9,918 nt of DNA from an uncultured Collinsella sp. (GTDB lineage Bacteria > Actinomycetota > Coriobacteriia > Coriobacteriales > Coriobacteriaceae): contig CABRZY010000058.1 in NCBI GenBank assembly GCA_902475475.1, positions 1-9,918 on the forward strand. The letters are read 5' to 3'. Shown here one piece after another: positions 1-6,424 of this stretch. Under the pieces are notes generated by a model. The model worked only from the letters and a program-made list of their open reading frames with translations. It made no database searches and was not told where the DNA came from. Each line of letters opens with the position of its first letter. The stretch's first letter is position 1. Made by a program: the position numbers and the translations under genes.

Positions 1-577
1 CGTTGTCGATCTGTTTGATCTCGTCCACCAGCATACGGCTCGAGATGCGCGTGACACCCTTGCCCATGACGACGGCCTGGATCGTGCCGTCGCTCGATAC
101 CACGGAGCATGCGCGGCCTTCCTCGCGCGCCTCGATGCAGAGCTTTTGCACCACGGTATCGGCTGAAACACCCGTCGGCGAGAACTCGATGCGCACGCCG
201 CGGGCCGGCAGGTTGGGACGTTCACTGGAGATATTGCCCGCGCCGTCGAACACGATCACGGCCTCGTAACGGCCCTGGGCAAAGGCAGCAACGTCGTTGA
301 TGAGGGCGGTGCGCGCCATATCGTGGACGTCGCTGGAATACGGATCGTCGGAATGGTCGTACACGAGCTTTTCGTAGCGCGGCGTGCAGTGGATCACGTT
401 GTAACCGTCGACCACCAACAGCTCGGGCTTATTGGAGTGCACCGTCGAGACCGGGTCGGCAATGGCCTGCGCAAACGCATTGCCGCCCACGCCGTAGGTC
501 GCGGCCGAAACAATCGGCTTGGCCGAGCCCTCGCCAAAGCGCTTGGCCTTGGACTTGGCACGGTTCTTCTTGGACAT
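1..577 (-). CDS. yacP: NYN-domain ribonuclease, YacP/Rae1 type (partial, C-terminus off the left edge)
   Basis: The reading frame is open from an ATG at 577 down to the window edge, giving 192 codons without a stop. The protein fits the NYN (PIN-like) nuclease fold. Acidic residues sit at the expected places: VDGYN with D57, VFDG with D111, SADTVVQK with D140 and SSDGTIQ with D163. In Bacillus the relative YacP/Rae1 is a ribosome-associated mRNA endonuclease; that exact role here is inferred. The first 50 or so residues are a basic, low-complexity leader (MSKKNRAKSKAKR...) before the fold begins, longer than I expect for the Bacillus protein. The start is supported by GGGGAGGAG in the last codons of rlmB, six bases before the ATG, so the two genes are probably translated together. 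Only the last part of the domain can be missing. Confidence 0.9.
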   Translation of the reverse strand, partial: MSKKNRAKSKAKRFGEGSAKPIVSAATYGVGGNAFAQAIADPVSTVHSNKPELLVVDGYNVIHCTPRYEKLVYDHSDDPYSSDVHDMARTALINDVAAFAQGRYEAVIVFDGAGNISSERPNLPARGVRIEFSPTGVSADTVVQKLCIEAREEGRACSVVSSDGTIQAVVMGKGVTRISSRMLVDEIKQIDN

Positions 578-580
578 GCG

Positions 581-1501
581 CTACTCCTCCCCCATGAGCT
601 CGCCGGCGTTGCGGCGCAGCCACTCAAAGCAGAGGGCCGTAGTCGCCTGGGCAACATTGAGGCTCTCGGTCATGCCGCGCTGGGGAAGCTTGGTCAAAAA
701 GTCGCATTTCTCAAGCACCAGGCGCGAGATGCCGTCGCCCTCGGAGCCCATGACGAGCGCCACGCGGCCCTCGAAGGGAGCATCCCAGCAGCTGCCCTCG
801 GCGTGCTCGGAGGCACCGCCCACCCAAAAGCCAGCGGCCTTGAGGTCATCGAGCGCACGGGCGATATTGGGAACCTGTGCGATAGGCAGGTGCATGACAG
901 CACCGGCAGAAGTCTTGTAGCTGCCAACGGTCACGCCGGCGGCGCGCTTGTTGGCAATGATGACGCCCGCCGCGCCCACGACCTCGGCAGAGCGCACAAT
1001 GGCACCAAAGTTACCGTCGTCGGTCACATGATCGAGCACGACGACGAGCGCCGGTCCGTCACCCGCGCGGCCGAGGATGTCGGCGACGTCGGCATAGGGG
1101 AAGTTGCCAACCTCGAGCGCAATACCCTGGTGAGCGCCATGGCTCGACAGCGCATCGAGCTGCGCGCGCGGCACATACTTAATGCGGACGCCCGCGGCAT
1201 TGAGGTCATCGATCAGGCGCGACAAGGCGGCATCGCGCTCCCCGCCCTCGGCAATGAGCGCACACTTGATGGGAAAACCAGTGCGTAGCGCCTCGGCGGC
1301 AGCACGGCGACCTTCGATAAACTCGCCCTTGAGAGCCTGAACGTTGTCGCGGTTGCGATCTCGCTGCGGACGTGCAGCCTGGGCTTGGGAGCGCTCGCGC
1401 TGGCCCTTGGGAGCGGCAGCGCGGTCGTTGCGGCGAATCGGACGCGAGCCAGAAGCAGCCTGCTTGCCGCCACGAGGCGCACGCTTGCGATTGTCGGCCA
1501 T
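581..1501 (-). CDS. rlmB: 23S rRNA (guanosine-2'-O-)-methyltransferase RlmB (SpoU/TrmH family)
   Basis: This 306-residue protein has the SpoU (SPOUT) layout. A substrate-binding domain covers about residues 55-131 and includes the SHGAHQGIALEV segment. The knotted methyltransferase domain carries motif 1 (DGNFGAIVRSAE, N164 and R170), motif 2 (LVMGSEGDGIS, E254) and motif 3 (LPQRGMTESLNVAQA, S280-L-N282). RlmB uses S-adenosylmethionine to methylate the 2'-OH of a guanosine in the peptidyl-transferase loop of 23S rRNA (G2251 in E. coli). About 55 basic, Arg/Ala/Gln-rich residues precede the fold. E. coli RlmB lacks such an extension, but actinobacterial homologues often have one. An in-frame TTG at 1522 is possible, but the ATG at 1501 has AGGAGG seven bases upstream and is chosen. 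The gene follows a terminator behind cysS, so it probably has its own promoter. Confidence 0.95.
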   Translation of the reverse strand: MADNRKRAPRGGKQAASGSRPIRRNDRAAAPKGQRERSQAQAARPQRDRNRDNVQALKGEFIEGRRAAAEALRTGFPIKCALIAEGGERDAALSRLIDDLNAAGVRIKYVPRAQLDALSSHGAHQGIALEVGNFPYADVADILGRAGDGPALVVVLDHVTDDGNFGAIVRSAEVVGAAGVIIANKRAAGVTVGSYKTSAGAVMHLPIAQVPNIARALDDLKAAGFWVGGASEHAEGSCWDAPFEGRVALVMGSEGDGISRLVLEKCDFLTKLPQRGMTESLNVAQATTALCFEWLRRNAGELMGEE

Positions 1502-1544
1502 AAAGCGACCTCCTAAATACAACTATCAAACGAAACAAAATAAA

Positions 1545-1576
1545 CGACCGCCCATGAATATTAATTCGGGCGGTCG
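1545..1576 (-). terminator. Intrinsic terminator between cysS and rlmB
   Basis: A perfect 9-bp stem (1545-1553 with 1568-1576, CGACCGCCC/GGGCGGTCG) closes a 14-base A/T-rich loop. Read on the minus strand it is followed by TTTATTTTGTTT (about 1533-1544), a good U-tract. On the plus strand the stem is followed by mixed sequence, so it works only for the cysS direction. It should end the disA-ispD-ispF-cysS transcript, leaving 43 bases before the rlmB start for a separate promoter or for readthrough. Confidence 0.82.
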
Positions 1577-1580
1577 GTAC

Positions 1581-1680
1581 GGGTTTTCCAAGTGCCCGAG
1601 ATTGCCGTGAAAGAGGAGCGACGCGTACTTGAGTACGCGAGCGACGGTTTGAACGGCAAGGTCGGGTGCTTGGGAAACCC
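1581..1680. repeat. 100-base imperfect inverted repeat behind cysS (structured RNA or palindromic repeat)
   Basis: The arms 1581-1608 and 1653-1680 pair over 28 positions with only two mismatches (1600/1661 and 1601/1660). Inside lies a second hairpin, CGCGTAC-TTGA-GTACGCG (1622-1639), flanked on both sides by GAGCGA. As a plus-strand RNA three arm positions are G-U wobbles (1587/1674, 1593/1668, 1594/1667). As a minus-strand RNA the same three would be A-C mismatches, so the fold favours a plus-strand transcript, although the minus strand is the one known to be read through from cysS. The element starts 7 bases behind the cysS stop codon. It has no U-tract of its own and I do not recognise it as a named RNA family. 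It could be a 3'UTR structure, a small RNA, or a REP-like palindrome repeated elsewhere in the genome. Confidence 0.75.
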
Positions 1681-1687
1681 GCGGGGA

Positions 1688-3154
1688 TTAGAGAGATTTG
1701 ATACGAGTGCCGGCGGCGGTATCTTCAATCGTCAGCCCGAGGTCCTTGAGCTGGTCGCGGATGGCGTCGGCCAGATCCCAGTTCTTGGCGGCACGGGCCT
1801 CGGCACGGGCCTCGAGAATCTTGGCAGCGGCCTCGTCCACGTCGTCGCCCGTGTAGGCAACCAAACCGGCGGCAACGCCCAGCAGGCCCAGCGGCAACTC
1901 GACCTTGGGCTCGGGGAGCTCAACGCCAAGCGTATCGAGCAGCTCGGCCAGCGTGTCGGCGGCGGCAAGCGCGGCGGCCTTGTCGGCAGCGTCGCCCGCC
2001 TGCTCCAGGTACTGGTTGCACTCGGTCACAAAGCCAAAGACGGCACCCATGGCACCAGCGGTGTTAAAGTCGTCGTCCATGCACTCCTTAAAGGTGGCAC
2101 GGGTCTCGGCGGCCTTGGCGGCAAACGCCTCGGATGCTGCCTCATCGGCATCGGCCGTCGCATGGTTCGCGGCCCAGCGCAGGTTCTCGACCGTACCGGC
2201 GATACGCGTGAGCGAGTTCTCGGCACCCTCCAGGCGCTCCCAAGAAAAGTCGAGCGGCGAGCGATAGCTCGTCTGCAGCATCAGCAGGCGCAGGGCGGCA
2301 GCGGAGTGCTGCTCGAGGACCTCGGCCAGCGTAAAGAAGTTGCCGAGCGACTTGGACATCTTCTCGCCGTCTACCAGCAGCATGCCCGTGTGCATCCAGG
2401 TGTTGGAGAAGCCCTGGTGCCAGGCGCAGGTGGCCTGAGCGCACTCGTTCTCGTGATGCGGGAAGGCAAGGTCGGAGCCGCCGCCGTGGATGTCGATCGG
2501 AGTGCCCAGGTAGCGATGCACCATGGCGGCGCACTCGGTGTGCCAACCGGGACGGCCCTCGCCCCAGGGGCTCGGCCAGCTGGGCTCGCCGGGCTTGGCG
2601 GCCTTCCACAGGGCAAAGTCGAGCGGGTCGTTCTTGTCCTCGTTCTCCTCGATGCGCGCACCCACCATAAGGTCATCGATGTTGCGGCCCGAGACCTGAC
2701 CATAGTTGGGATCGCTGCGCACGGCAAAGTACACGTCGCCGTTATCGGCGGCGTAAGCGTGGCCCTGCTCGATGAGCGTCTTGATCATGGCGATCATGGG
2801 ACCGATCTCCTTGGTGGCGCGGGGGCGCACATCGGGATCGAGCACGTTGGCGGCGCGCATGACGCCGATGAACTTGTCGGAGAACTCCGTCGCGACCTCG
2901 GCGGCAGTGCGGCCCTGCTCGTTGCCGCGCTTGATGATCTTGTCATCGACATCGGTGAGGTTCTGGGCGAACGTGACCTCGTAGCCGCTCGCGATGAGCC
3001 AGCGACGAATCACGTCAAAGCTGATGAACGTGCGGGCATTGCCGATGTGGATGTTGTCGTAGACCGTGGGACCGCACACATACATGCGGACCTTGCCGGA
3101 CTCGATGGGCTGGAACTCTTCCTTTTTATGGGTAGCGCTGTTGTAGATACGCAT
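1688..3154 (-). CDS. cysS: Cysteinyl-tRNA synthetase
   Basis: This 488-residue class I aminoacyl-tRNA synthetase charges tRNA-Cys with cysteine in the cytoplasm. The HIGH signature is HIGNAR (residues 36-41), a common form in CysRS, and the second signature is KMSKS (265-269). The zinc ligands that select cysteine are all present: C27 in VCGPT, C208 in HTEC, and H233 and E237 in FPHHENE. LTDVDDKIIKR (residues 67-76) is typical of the family. The C-terminal third is the helical anticodon-binding part, rich in Ala and Glu. The length is close to the usual 460-490. The start is certain: AAGGAG, formed by the last ispF codons, lies six bases before the ATG. Only 3 bases separate the ispF stop codon from this start, so the genes are co-transcribed. 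A terminator follows. Confidence 0.98.
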   Translation of the reverse strand: MRIYNSATHKKEEFQPIESGKVRMYVCGPTVYDNIHIGNARTFISFDVIRRWLIASGYEVTFAQNLTDVDDKIIKRGNEQGRTAAEVATEFSDKFIGVMRAANVLDPDVRPRATKEIGPMIAMIKTLIEQGHAYAADNGDVYFAVRSDPNYGQVSGRNIDDLMVGARIEENEDKNDPLDFALWKAAKPGEPSWPSPWGEGRPGWHTECAAMVHRYLGTPIDIHGGGSDLAFPHHENECAQATCAWHQGFSNTWMHTGMLLVDGEKMSKSLGNFFTLAEVLEQHSAAALRLLMLQTSYRSPLDFSWERLEGAENSLTRIAGTVENLRWAANHATADADEAASEAFAAKAAETRATFKECMDDDFNTAGAMGAVFGFVTECNQYLEQAGDAADKAAALAAADTLAELLDTLGVELPEPKVELPLGLLGVAAGLVAYTGDDVDEAAAKILEARAEARAAKNWDLADAIRDQLKDLGLTIEDTAAGTRIKSL

Positions 3155-3157
3155 TCG

Positions 3158-3652
3158 TTACTCCTTAACGGTTTTCTGTAGCAGGCAGACGGCCCAGGCG
3201 CCGATTCCCTCGCCCTGGCCTTCCCAACCGAGCTTTTCGGTCGTAGTGGCGGCGACGCCTACATTTTCGACGTCAACGCCCAGGGCATGGGCAAGGTTGG
3301 CGCGCATGGCATCGCGATGCGGGGTGATCTTAGGCTGCTGGCAGGCAATGGTGCAGTCGGCATCGACAAACTCAAAGCCCAGCTCACGCGCATAGTCCAT
3401 TACGCGGGCAAGTAGCACCATCGAGTCGGCGCCCTCGTAGGCAGGGTCGGTATCGGGGAATAGCTTGCCGATGTCTCCCCCGCGACAGGCGCCCAGAATG
3501 GCGTCGGCCAAGGCGTGCGCGAGCACATCAGCATCCGAGTGGCCCAGCAGGCCGCGCTCGTAGGGAATGTCGACACCGCCGATGATACATCGACGCCCCT
3601 CCACCAGACGGTGAACGTCGTAGCCATGGCCAATGCGCAGGTTACTGAACAT
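3158..3652 (-). CDS. ispF: 2-C-methyl-D-erythritol 2,4-cyclodiphosphate synthase
   Basis: IspF cyclises CDP-methylerythritol 2-phosphate to the 2,4-cyclodiphosphate with release of CMP, a middle step of the MEP route to isoprenoid precursors. The 164-residue protein opens with RIGHGYDVHRL, and the zinc ligands are D12, H14 and H46 (in the GHSDADVLAHAL block). TTEKLGWEGQGEGIGAWAV near the C-terminus is the conserved nucleotide/trimer segment. The length matches the family (about 155-165). The first 11 bases overlap the 3' end of ispD, and GGGAGAGGA upstream inside ispD acts as the ribosome binding site. The adjacent IspD makes the precursor of the IspF substrate, with IspE acting between them; ispE is not in this window. 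Confidence 0.98.
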   Translation of the reverse strand: MFSNLRIGHGYDVHRLVEGRRCIIGGVDIPYERGLLGHSDADVLAHALADAILGACRGGDIGKLFPDTDPAYEGADSMVLLARVMDYARELGFEFVDADCTIACQQPKITPHRDAMRANLAHALGVDVENVGVAATTTEKLGWEGQGEGIGAWAVCLLQKTVKE

Positions 3653-4370
3653 GGGGAAGATCCTCTCCCTCGGCCATGCGACCGAGCAGAATCGCGGTTA
3701 CGGGACGCAGGTCCTCGGGCACCGTCACCTTAAGGTTATCGCGTGGGCTCTGGACACAGCGGACGCGCCCGCCCATGCGCTCGACCAGCGACGAATCATC
3801 GGTACCGATAAAGCCCTCGGCAATGGCTGCAGCGTGGGCGCGCTTCATAGCATCGACGCTAAAGATCTGCGGCGTCTGCGCTGCCCAGTAGAGCTCACGT
3901 GGCGGCGTCTCGACGATATTATCGCCGTCAACGATCTTGAGTGTGTCGATCGCGGGCTGACCGCACACGACACCGTCGAGGGCACGGTCGCTCACGAGCA
4001 CGTCGATAGCGTGGTCGATGGCCTCGGTCGTAATGAGCGGACGAGCGCCGTCGTGGATGGCGACATATTCGAAACCCGCCGGAACCGCATGCACGCCGGC
4101 ACGGGTGGAATCCTGACGGGTATCGCCGGCATCGGCAAAGCTGATGGGCGTGTCATAGTCAAACGGGTCAATGGCCAGGCGGCGCATCTCGGCACGGCGC
4201 TCGGCAGGGCAAACCACGACGATATGGCCGACCTTATCGCTACGATCGAACGCGCGGATGGACCAGCTCATGAGCGGACGGCCCGCCACATTAACGAGCT
4301 GCTTGCCGCCGGGATTTCCAAAGCGCTGGCCGCTGCCGCCGGCAACGACCACGGCGCATACGGGCGCCAT
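3642..4370 (-). CDS. ispD: 2-C-methyl-D-erythritol 4-phosphate cytidylyltransferase
   Basis: IspD joins CTP and methylerythritol 4-phosphate to form CDP-methylerythritol and pyrophosphate. The 242-residue protein has the expected nucleotidyltransferase motifs in order: VVAGGSGQRFG with a following K23-Q, the CTP loop GDTRQDSTRAG (82-92), IHDGARP (105-111), AIDTLKIV, QTPQIF, TDDSSLVE and NLKVTVPEDL. One small variation is two glycines just before the conserved Lys-Gln (NPGGKQ). The ATG shares one base with the disA stop codon (TAATG), so translation is coupled to disA. An AGGGG lies about nine bases upstream within disA. The last bases overlap ispF. Confidence 0.97.
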   Translation of the reverse strand: MAPVCAVVVAGGSGQRFGNPGGKQLVNVAGRPLMSWSIRAFDRSDKVGHIVVVCPAERRAEMRRLAIDPFDYDTPISFADAGDTRQDSTRAGVHAVPAGFEYVAIHDGARPLITTEAIDHAIDVLVSDRALDGVVCGQPAIDTLKIVDGDNIVETPPRELYWAAQTPQIFSVDAMKRAHAAAIAEGFIGTDDSSLVERMGGRVRCVQSPRDNLKVTVPEDLRPVTAILLGRMAEGEDLPHVQ

Positions 4371-5437
4371 TATGCGTTCCCCTGTTTGGTGCCCTTCATG
4401 CGGTACAGCGAGTCCGCAAGAATGGCAGGGTTGTTGACGCCAAAGTCGCCCAAGCGCTCCGGATCCTCGCTGATGTCGTCCATGAGCTCCTGCAGCGAGC
4501 CGTACTCGTCGACGATCTTCTCGGCCACGCCGTCGCGCACGACGGACACGCGCGAAAGCGTGCGCAGGCCCAGCGGCGTCATGACGGAGTCCTCGTCCAA
4601 GTCGTCATAGCCCAGAACTGCCGCCACGTGCTGCGGGTCGGACAGGTCCTTAGGCGTCATACGGCTCAGCTCGGCGCGAATCTTCTCGGCGTTGGCCTCA
4701 GAGGAATCGCTCGCGTAGTCGCGGATCATCAAGTCGTATTCGGTATCCATGCTGGAGCCCGCGAGCTGCTCGAGCTGCATCTGCACGAGCTTACCCTGGT
4801 TACCCAGCTTGACAATGCAATCCTTAAGCTCGGTCTTTGCCTGCTGCATGATCTCGAAGCTCGAGAAAATACCGGTAATGTCGGCGAGTGTGACGTAGTC
4901 GTCGAGCTCAAGGGCCGTCAGGCGCAGCAGGGAGCGATCGAGCGACTGACGGGTAGTCTGGAGCGTGGCGACGAGCTGGTTGACCGAGCTCATGATGGTG
5001 GTGACGGGCTGGATCTCGTAGCTCTTGCCGTGGACGTACACGTTGACGACGGCGCGACGAGCCGAAACCGAGATCACGATGGCATCGGTGAGCACCGACA
5101 TGCGAGCGGCAGTACGGTGACGCATGCCCGTCTCACTCGTGGCGAGCGAGGGATCGGGATTGAGGTGGAAGTTGGCGCGCAGGATCTGGGTGAGGTCGCC
5201 ATCGATAACGATGGCGCCGTCCATCTTGGAAAGCTCGAACAGGCGGTTCGAGGTAAACGAAATGTTGAGCGGGAAGCCGTCGTTACCGGCAGCGAGCACG
5301 TTTTCGGTGTCGCCGACGCAGATAAGGGCGCCCAGGTGACCGGCGATGATCATGTCGAGGGCGGTGCGGATCGGCTGACCAGGTGCCGTCAGGCGGATGG
5401 CCTGTTCCATACGCTTTTGCAGCTCGTTCTTATCCAA
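4370..5437 (-). CDS. disA: DNA integrity scanning diadenylate cyclase DisA
   Basis: DisA makes the second messenger cyclic di-AMP from two ATP and, in Bacillus, scans DNA for branched structures that suppress its activity. The N-terminal DAC domain carries the catalytic DGA (73-75, in SKMDGAIV) and RHRTA (106-110, after SETGM), both intact, so the enzyme should be active. A helical spine follows (about 150-280). A C-terminal helix-hairpin-helix DNA-binding region covers about 290-350 (LRTLSRVSVVRDGVAEKIVDE...). The length of 355 fits the family. The start is read as TTG at 5437: GGGAG lies seven bases upstream, and the N-terminus then aligns with known DisA proteins. The nearest ATG upstream is in another frame. 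radA, which precedes disA in Bacillus, is not upstream; a divergent manganese gene is. disA leads the operon, but no convincing promoter was seen. Confidence 0.97.
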   Translation of the reverse strand: MDKNELQKRMEQAIRLTAPGQPIRTALDMIIAGHLGALICVGDTENVLAAGNDGFPLNISFTSNRLFELSKMDGAIVIDGDLTQILRANFHLNPDPSLATSETGMRHRTAARMSVLTDAIVISVSARRAVVNVYVHGKSYEIQPVTTIMSSVNQLVATLQTTRQSLDRSLLRLTALELDDYVTLADITGIFSSFEIMQQAKTELKDCIVKLGNQGKLVQMQLEQLAGSSMDTEYDLMIRDYASDSSEANAEKIRAELSRMTPKDLSDPQHVAAVLGYDDLDEDSVMTPLGLRTLSRVSVVRDGVAEKIVDEYGSLQELMDDISEDPERLGDFGVNNPAILADSLYRMKGTKQGNA

Positions 5438-5537
5438 GGCATCGCTCCCATCGTATACGCTCCATAAACGCTAAATAGTTTCTCACGGTTTGTCCCTGCG
5501 GCGCTTGCGAAATCCGATGCTTACAGAATGAGCGAAC

Positions 5538-5567
5538 ACAGCTGAGAGCCCAACCCAAATCAGCTGT
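5538..5567. repeat. 8-bp inverted repeat in the disA/mntP divergent region
   Basis: ACAGCTGA (5538-5545) and TCAGCTGT (5560-5567) are perfect reverse complements 14 bases apart. The repeat sits about 27 bases upstream of the riboswitch aptamer and about 100 bases upstream of disA, in the right place for an operator in either promoter. It does not resemble the DtxR or MntR consensus as I know them. It may be chance or a weak hairpin. Apart from this and the riboswitch, the 346-base stretch 5438-5783 contains only leader sequence, with no gene. Confidence 0.35.
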
Positions 5568-5593
5568 TCATGTGGTAGCATCGGGATTCGCAT

Positions 5594-5696
5594 AAATGAG
5601 GGAGTAGTCGCGTGATCGGGTTCGCCTCCGGTGGCGCGGCAAGTCAACACACTGGCCGATGCGGCCTGGCTTGCCTTAATGAACGAGACTCGTGGC
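5594..5696 (+). promoter_or_regulatory. yybP-ykoY manganese riboswitch (aptamer)
   Basis: The conserved loop GGAGTAG (5601-5607) follows a short closing stem P1: 5596-5600 (ATGAG) pairs with 5689-5693 (CTCGT) with one wobble. A long GC-rich arm covers about 5609-5638. The third helix is GGCAAG (5638-5643) with CTTGCC (5670-5675), and it opens with the hallmark TCAACACACT (consensus TCAACATACT). TTAATGAACGAGAC (5676-5689) leads back to P1, in the place of the conserved AGCAAGAC-type joint. This family binds Mn2+ and commonly precedes mntP or P-type ATPase genes, matching the gene that follows. Parallels with the family are from memory; a covariance search would settle exact boundaries. Confidence 0.93.
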
Positions 5697-5730
5697 TGTG
5701 CGCGCAACGCGTACGCCACGGGTCTTTTTT
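5687..5730 (+). terminator. Riboswitch-controlled terminator before mntP
   Basis: A 10-bp stem (5687-5696 with 5715-5724, GACTCGTGGC/GCCACGGGTC, one G-U wobble) is followed at once by six T residues (5725-5730). Its 5' arm includes the bases that form the 3' side of aptamer stem P1, so aptamer and terminator cannot form together. Mn2+ binding would hold P1, block the terminator and allow mntP transcription, which makes this an ON switch. Confidence 0.88.
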
Positions 5731-5783
5731 GTTACTCCCCCAAGAGGTACACGCGGGCCCGCCCGCAGAGAGGGAGCCAGACT

Positions 5784-6362
5784 ATGGGACTCGCAGAGCT
5801 TGTGTTGCTCGCTATCGGCCTTTCTATGGACGCTTTTGCCGTATCCATCTGCAAGGGCCTTGGCATGAAAAGGATCAACCTTAAGATCGCCGTGATACTC
5901 GGCCTGTTCTTTGGCGGTTTCCAGGCCGGCATGCCCGTAATTGGGTGGGCCCTTGGTAGCCAGTTCATGGGCATCATCAGCCCCATCGACCACTGGATCG
6001 CCTTTATCCTGCTCGCCTTTATCGGCGGCAAGATGCTGTGGGAAGCCTTTACTGAGGACGAGAACGAAGGCGACGGCAAGGATGCCGAAAAGATCGACCT
6101 GGGCGAATATCTAATCCTTGCCATCGCCACCTCGATTGACGCGCTTGCCGTGGGCATCTCGTTTGCCGCGCTCTCGGTCGATATCGTTCCCGCCGTGTCG
6201 CTCATTGGCATCACGACCTTTGTCTTCTCCGTTGCCGGCGTAGCGATCGGCCACACCTTTGGCGCGCGCTACGAAAAGCCCGCCACCATCGTGGGTGGCG
6301 TCGTGCTCGCCCTCATCGGCCTCAAGATTTTGCTGGAGCATCTGGGGATTTTGGCGCTGTAA
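5784..6362 (+). CDS. mntP: Manganese efflux pump MntP
   Basis: This 192-residue inner-membrane exporter protects the cell from excess Mn2+. It shows the two-fold repeat of the family, with six hydrophobic segments at about 4-24, 36-56, 68-88, 107-127, 134-156 and 169-190. The paired signatures are GLSMDAFAVS (D16) and ATSIDALAVG (D119); these aspartates are thought to handle the metal. FGGFQAGMPVIG (43-54) is also typical. An acidic cytoplasmic loop (about 90-107) joins the halves. The ATG at 5784 is chosen because AGGGAG lies seven bases upstream and the protein then has normal length. The frame is open further upstream, but that part is riboswitch sequence. The riboswitch gives manganese control. 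The gene appears to be a single-gene unit, with a hairpin 30 bases after its stop. Confidence 0.95.
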   Translation: MGLAELVLLAIGLSMDAFAVSICKGLGMKRINLKIAVILGLFFGGFQAGMPVIGWALGSQFMGIISPIDHWIAFILLAFIGGKMLWEAFTEDENEGDGKDAEKIDLGEYLILAIATSIDALAVGISFAALSVDIVPAVSLIGITTFVFSVAGVAIGHTFGARYEKPATIVGGVVLALIGLKILLEHLGILAL

Positions 6363-6391
6363 AACACCCTTCAAAACTAAACGTCCGGATG

Positions 6392-6424
6392 AGGCCTCAT
6401 GCAGAGTTTTGCATGAGGCCTTTT
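6392..6424 (+). terminator. mntP terminator, overlapping the first hipB operator site
   Basis: A perfect 12-bp stem (6392-6403 with 6410-6421, AGGCCTCATGCA/TGCATGAGGCCT) has a 6-base loop and is followed by TTT. The U-tract is short (four T counting the last stem base), so efficiency may be modest. The upper half of the hairpin is also the first of three repeated TGCA-N6-TGCA sites (6400-6413), so the same bases may serve as an operator for the next genes. Confidence 0.72.

Noticed and set aside
323..1288. 321-codon plus-strand frame across the NYN gene and rlmB
   Set aside because: It spans two real minus-strand genes and has no ribosome binding site or domain.
1502..1687. T-box leader or tRNA gene around the cysS/rlmB junction
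   Set aside because: The structure lies behind cysS and not before it, and there is no T-box sequence or tRNA cloverleaf with a CCA-type acceptor.
1592..3181. 529-codon open frame on the plus strand opposite cysS
   Set aside because: It is the antisense shadow of cysS, which has complete catalytic and zinc motifs. The shadow is Gly/Val/Leu/His-rich with no recognisable domain, as expected from GC-rich codons read backwards.
3633..5467. Two long plus-strand frames (325 and 279 codons) opposite ispD and disA
   Set aside because: Both mirror genes with intact family motifs on the minus strand.
5483..5719. 78-codon minus-strand frame opposite the riboswitch
   Set aside because: It is explained by the conserved riboswitch sequence on the other strand, and it shows no domain.
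5631..5783. 51-codon N-terminal extension of mntP
   Set aside because: These codons translate the riboswitch aptamer and terminator; the ATG at 5784 has a good ribosome binding site and gives a normal MntP.
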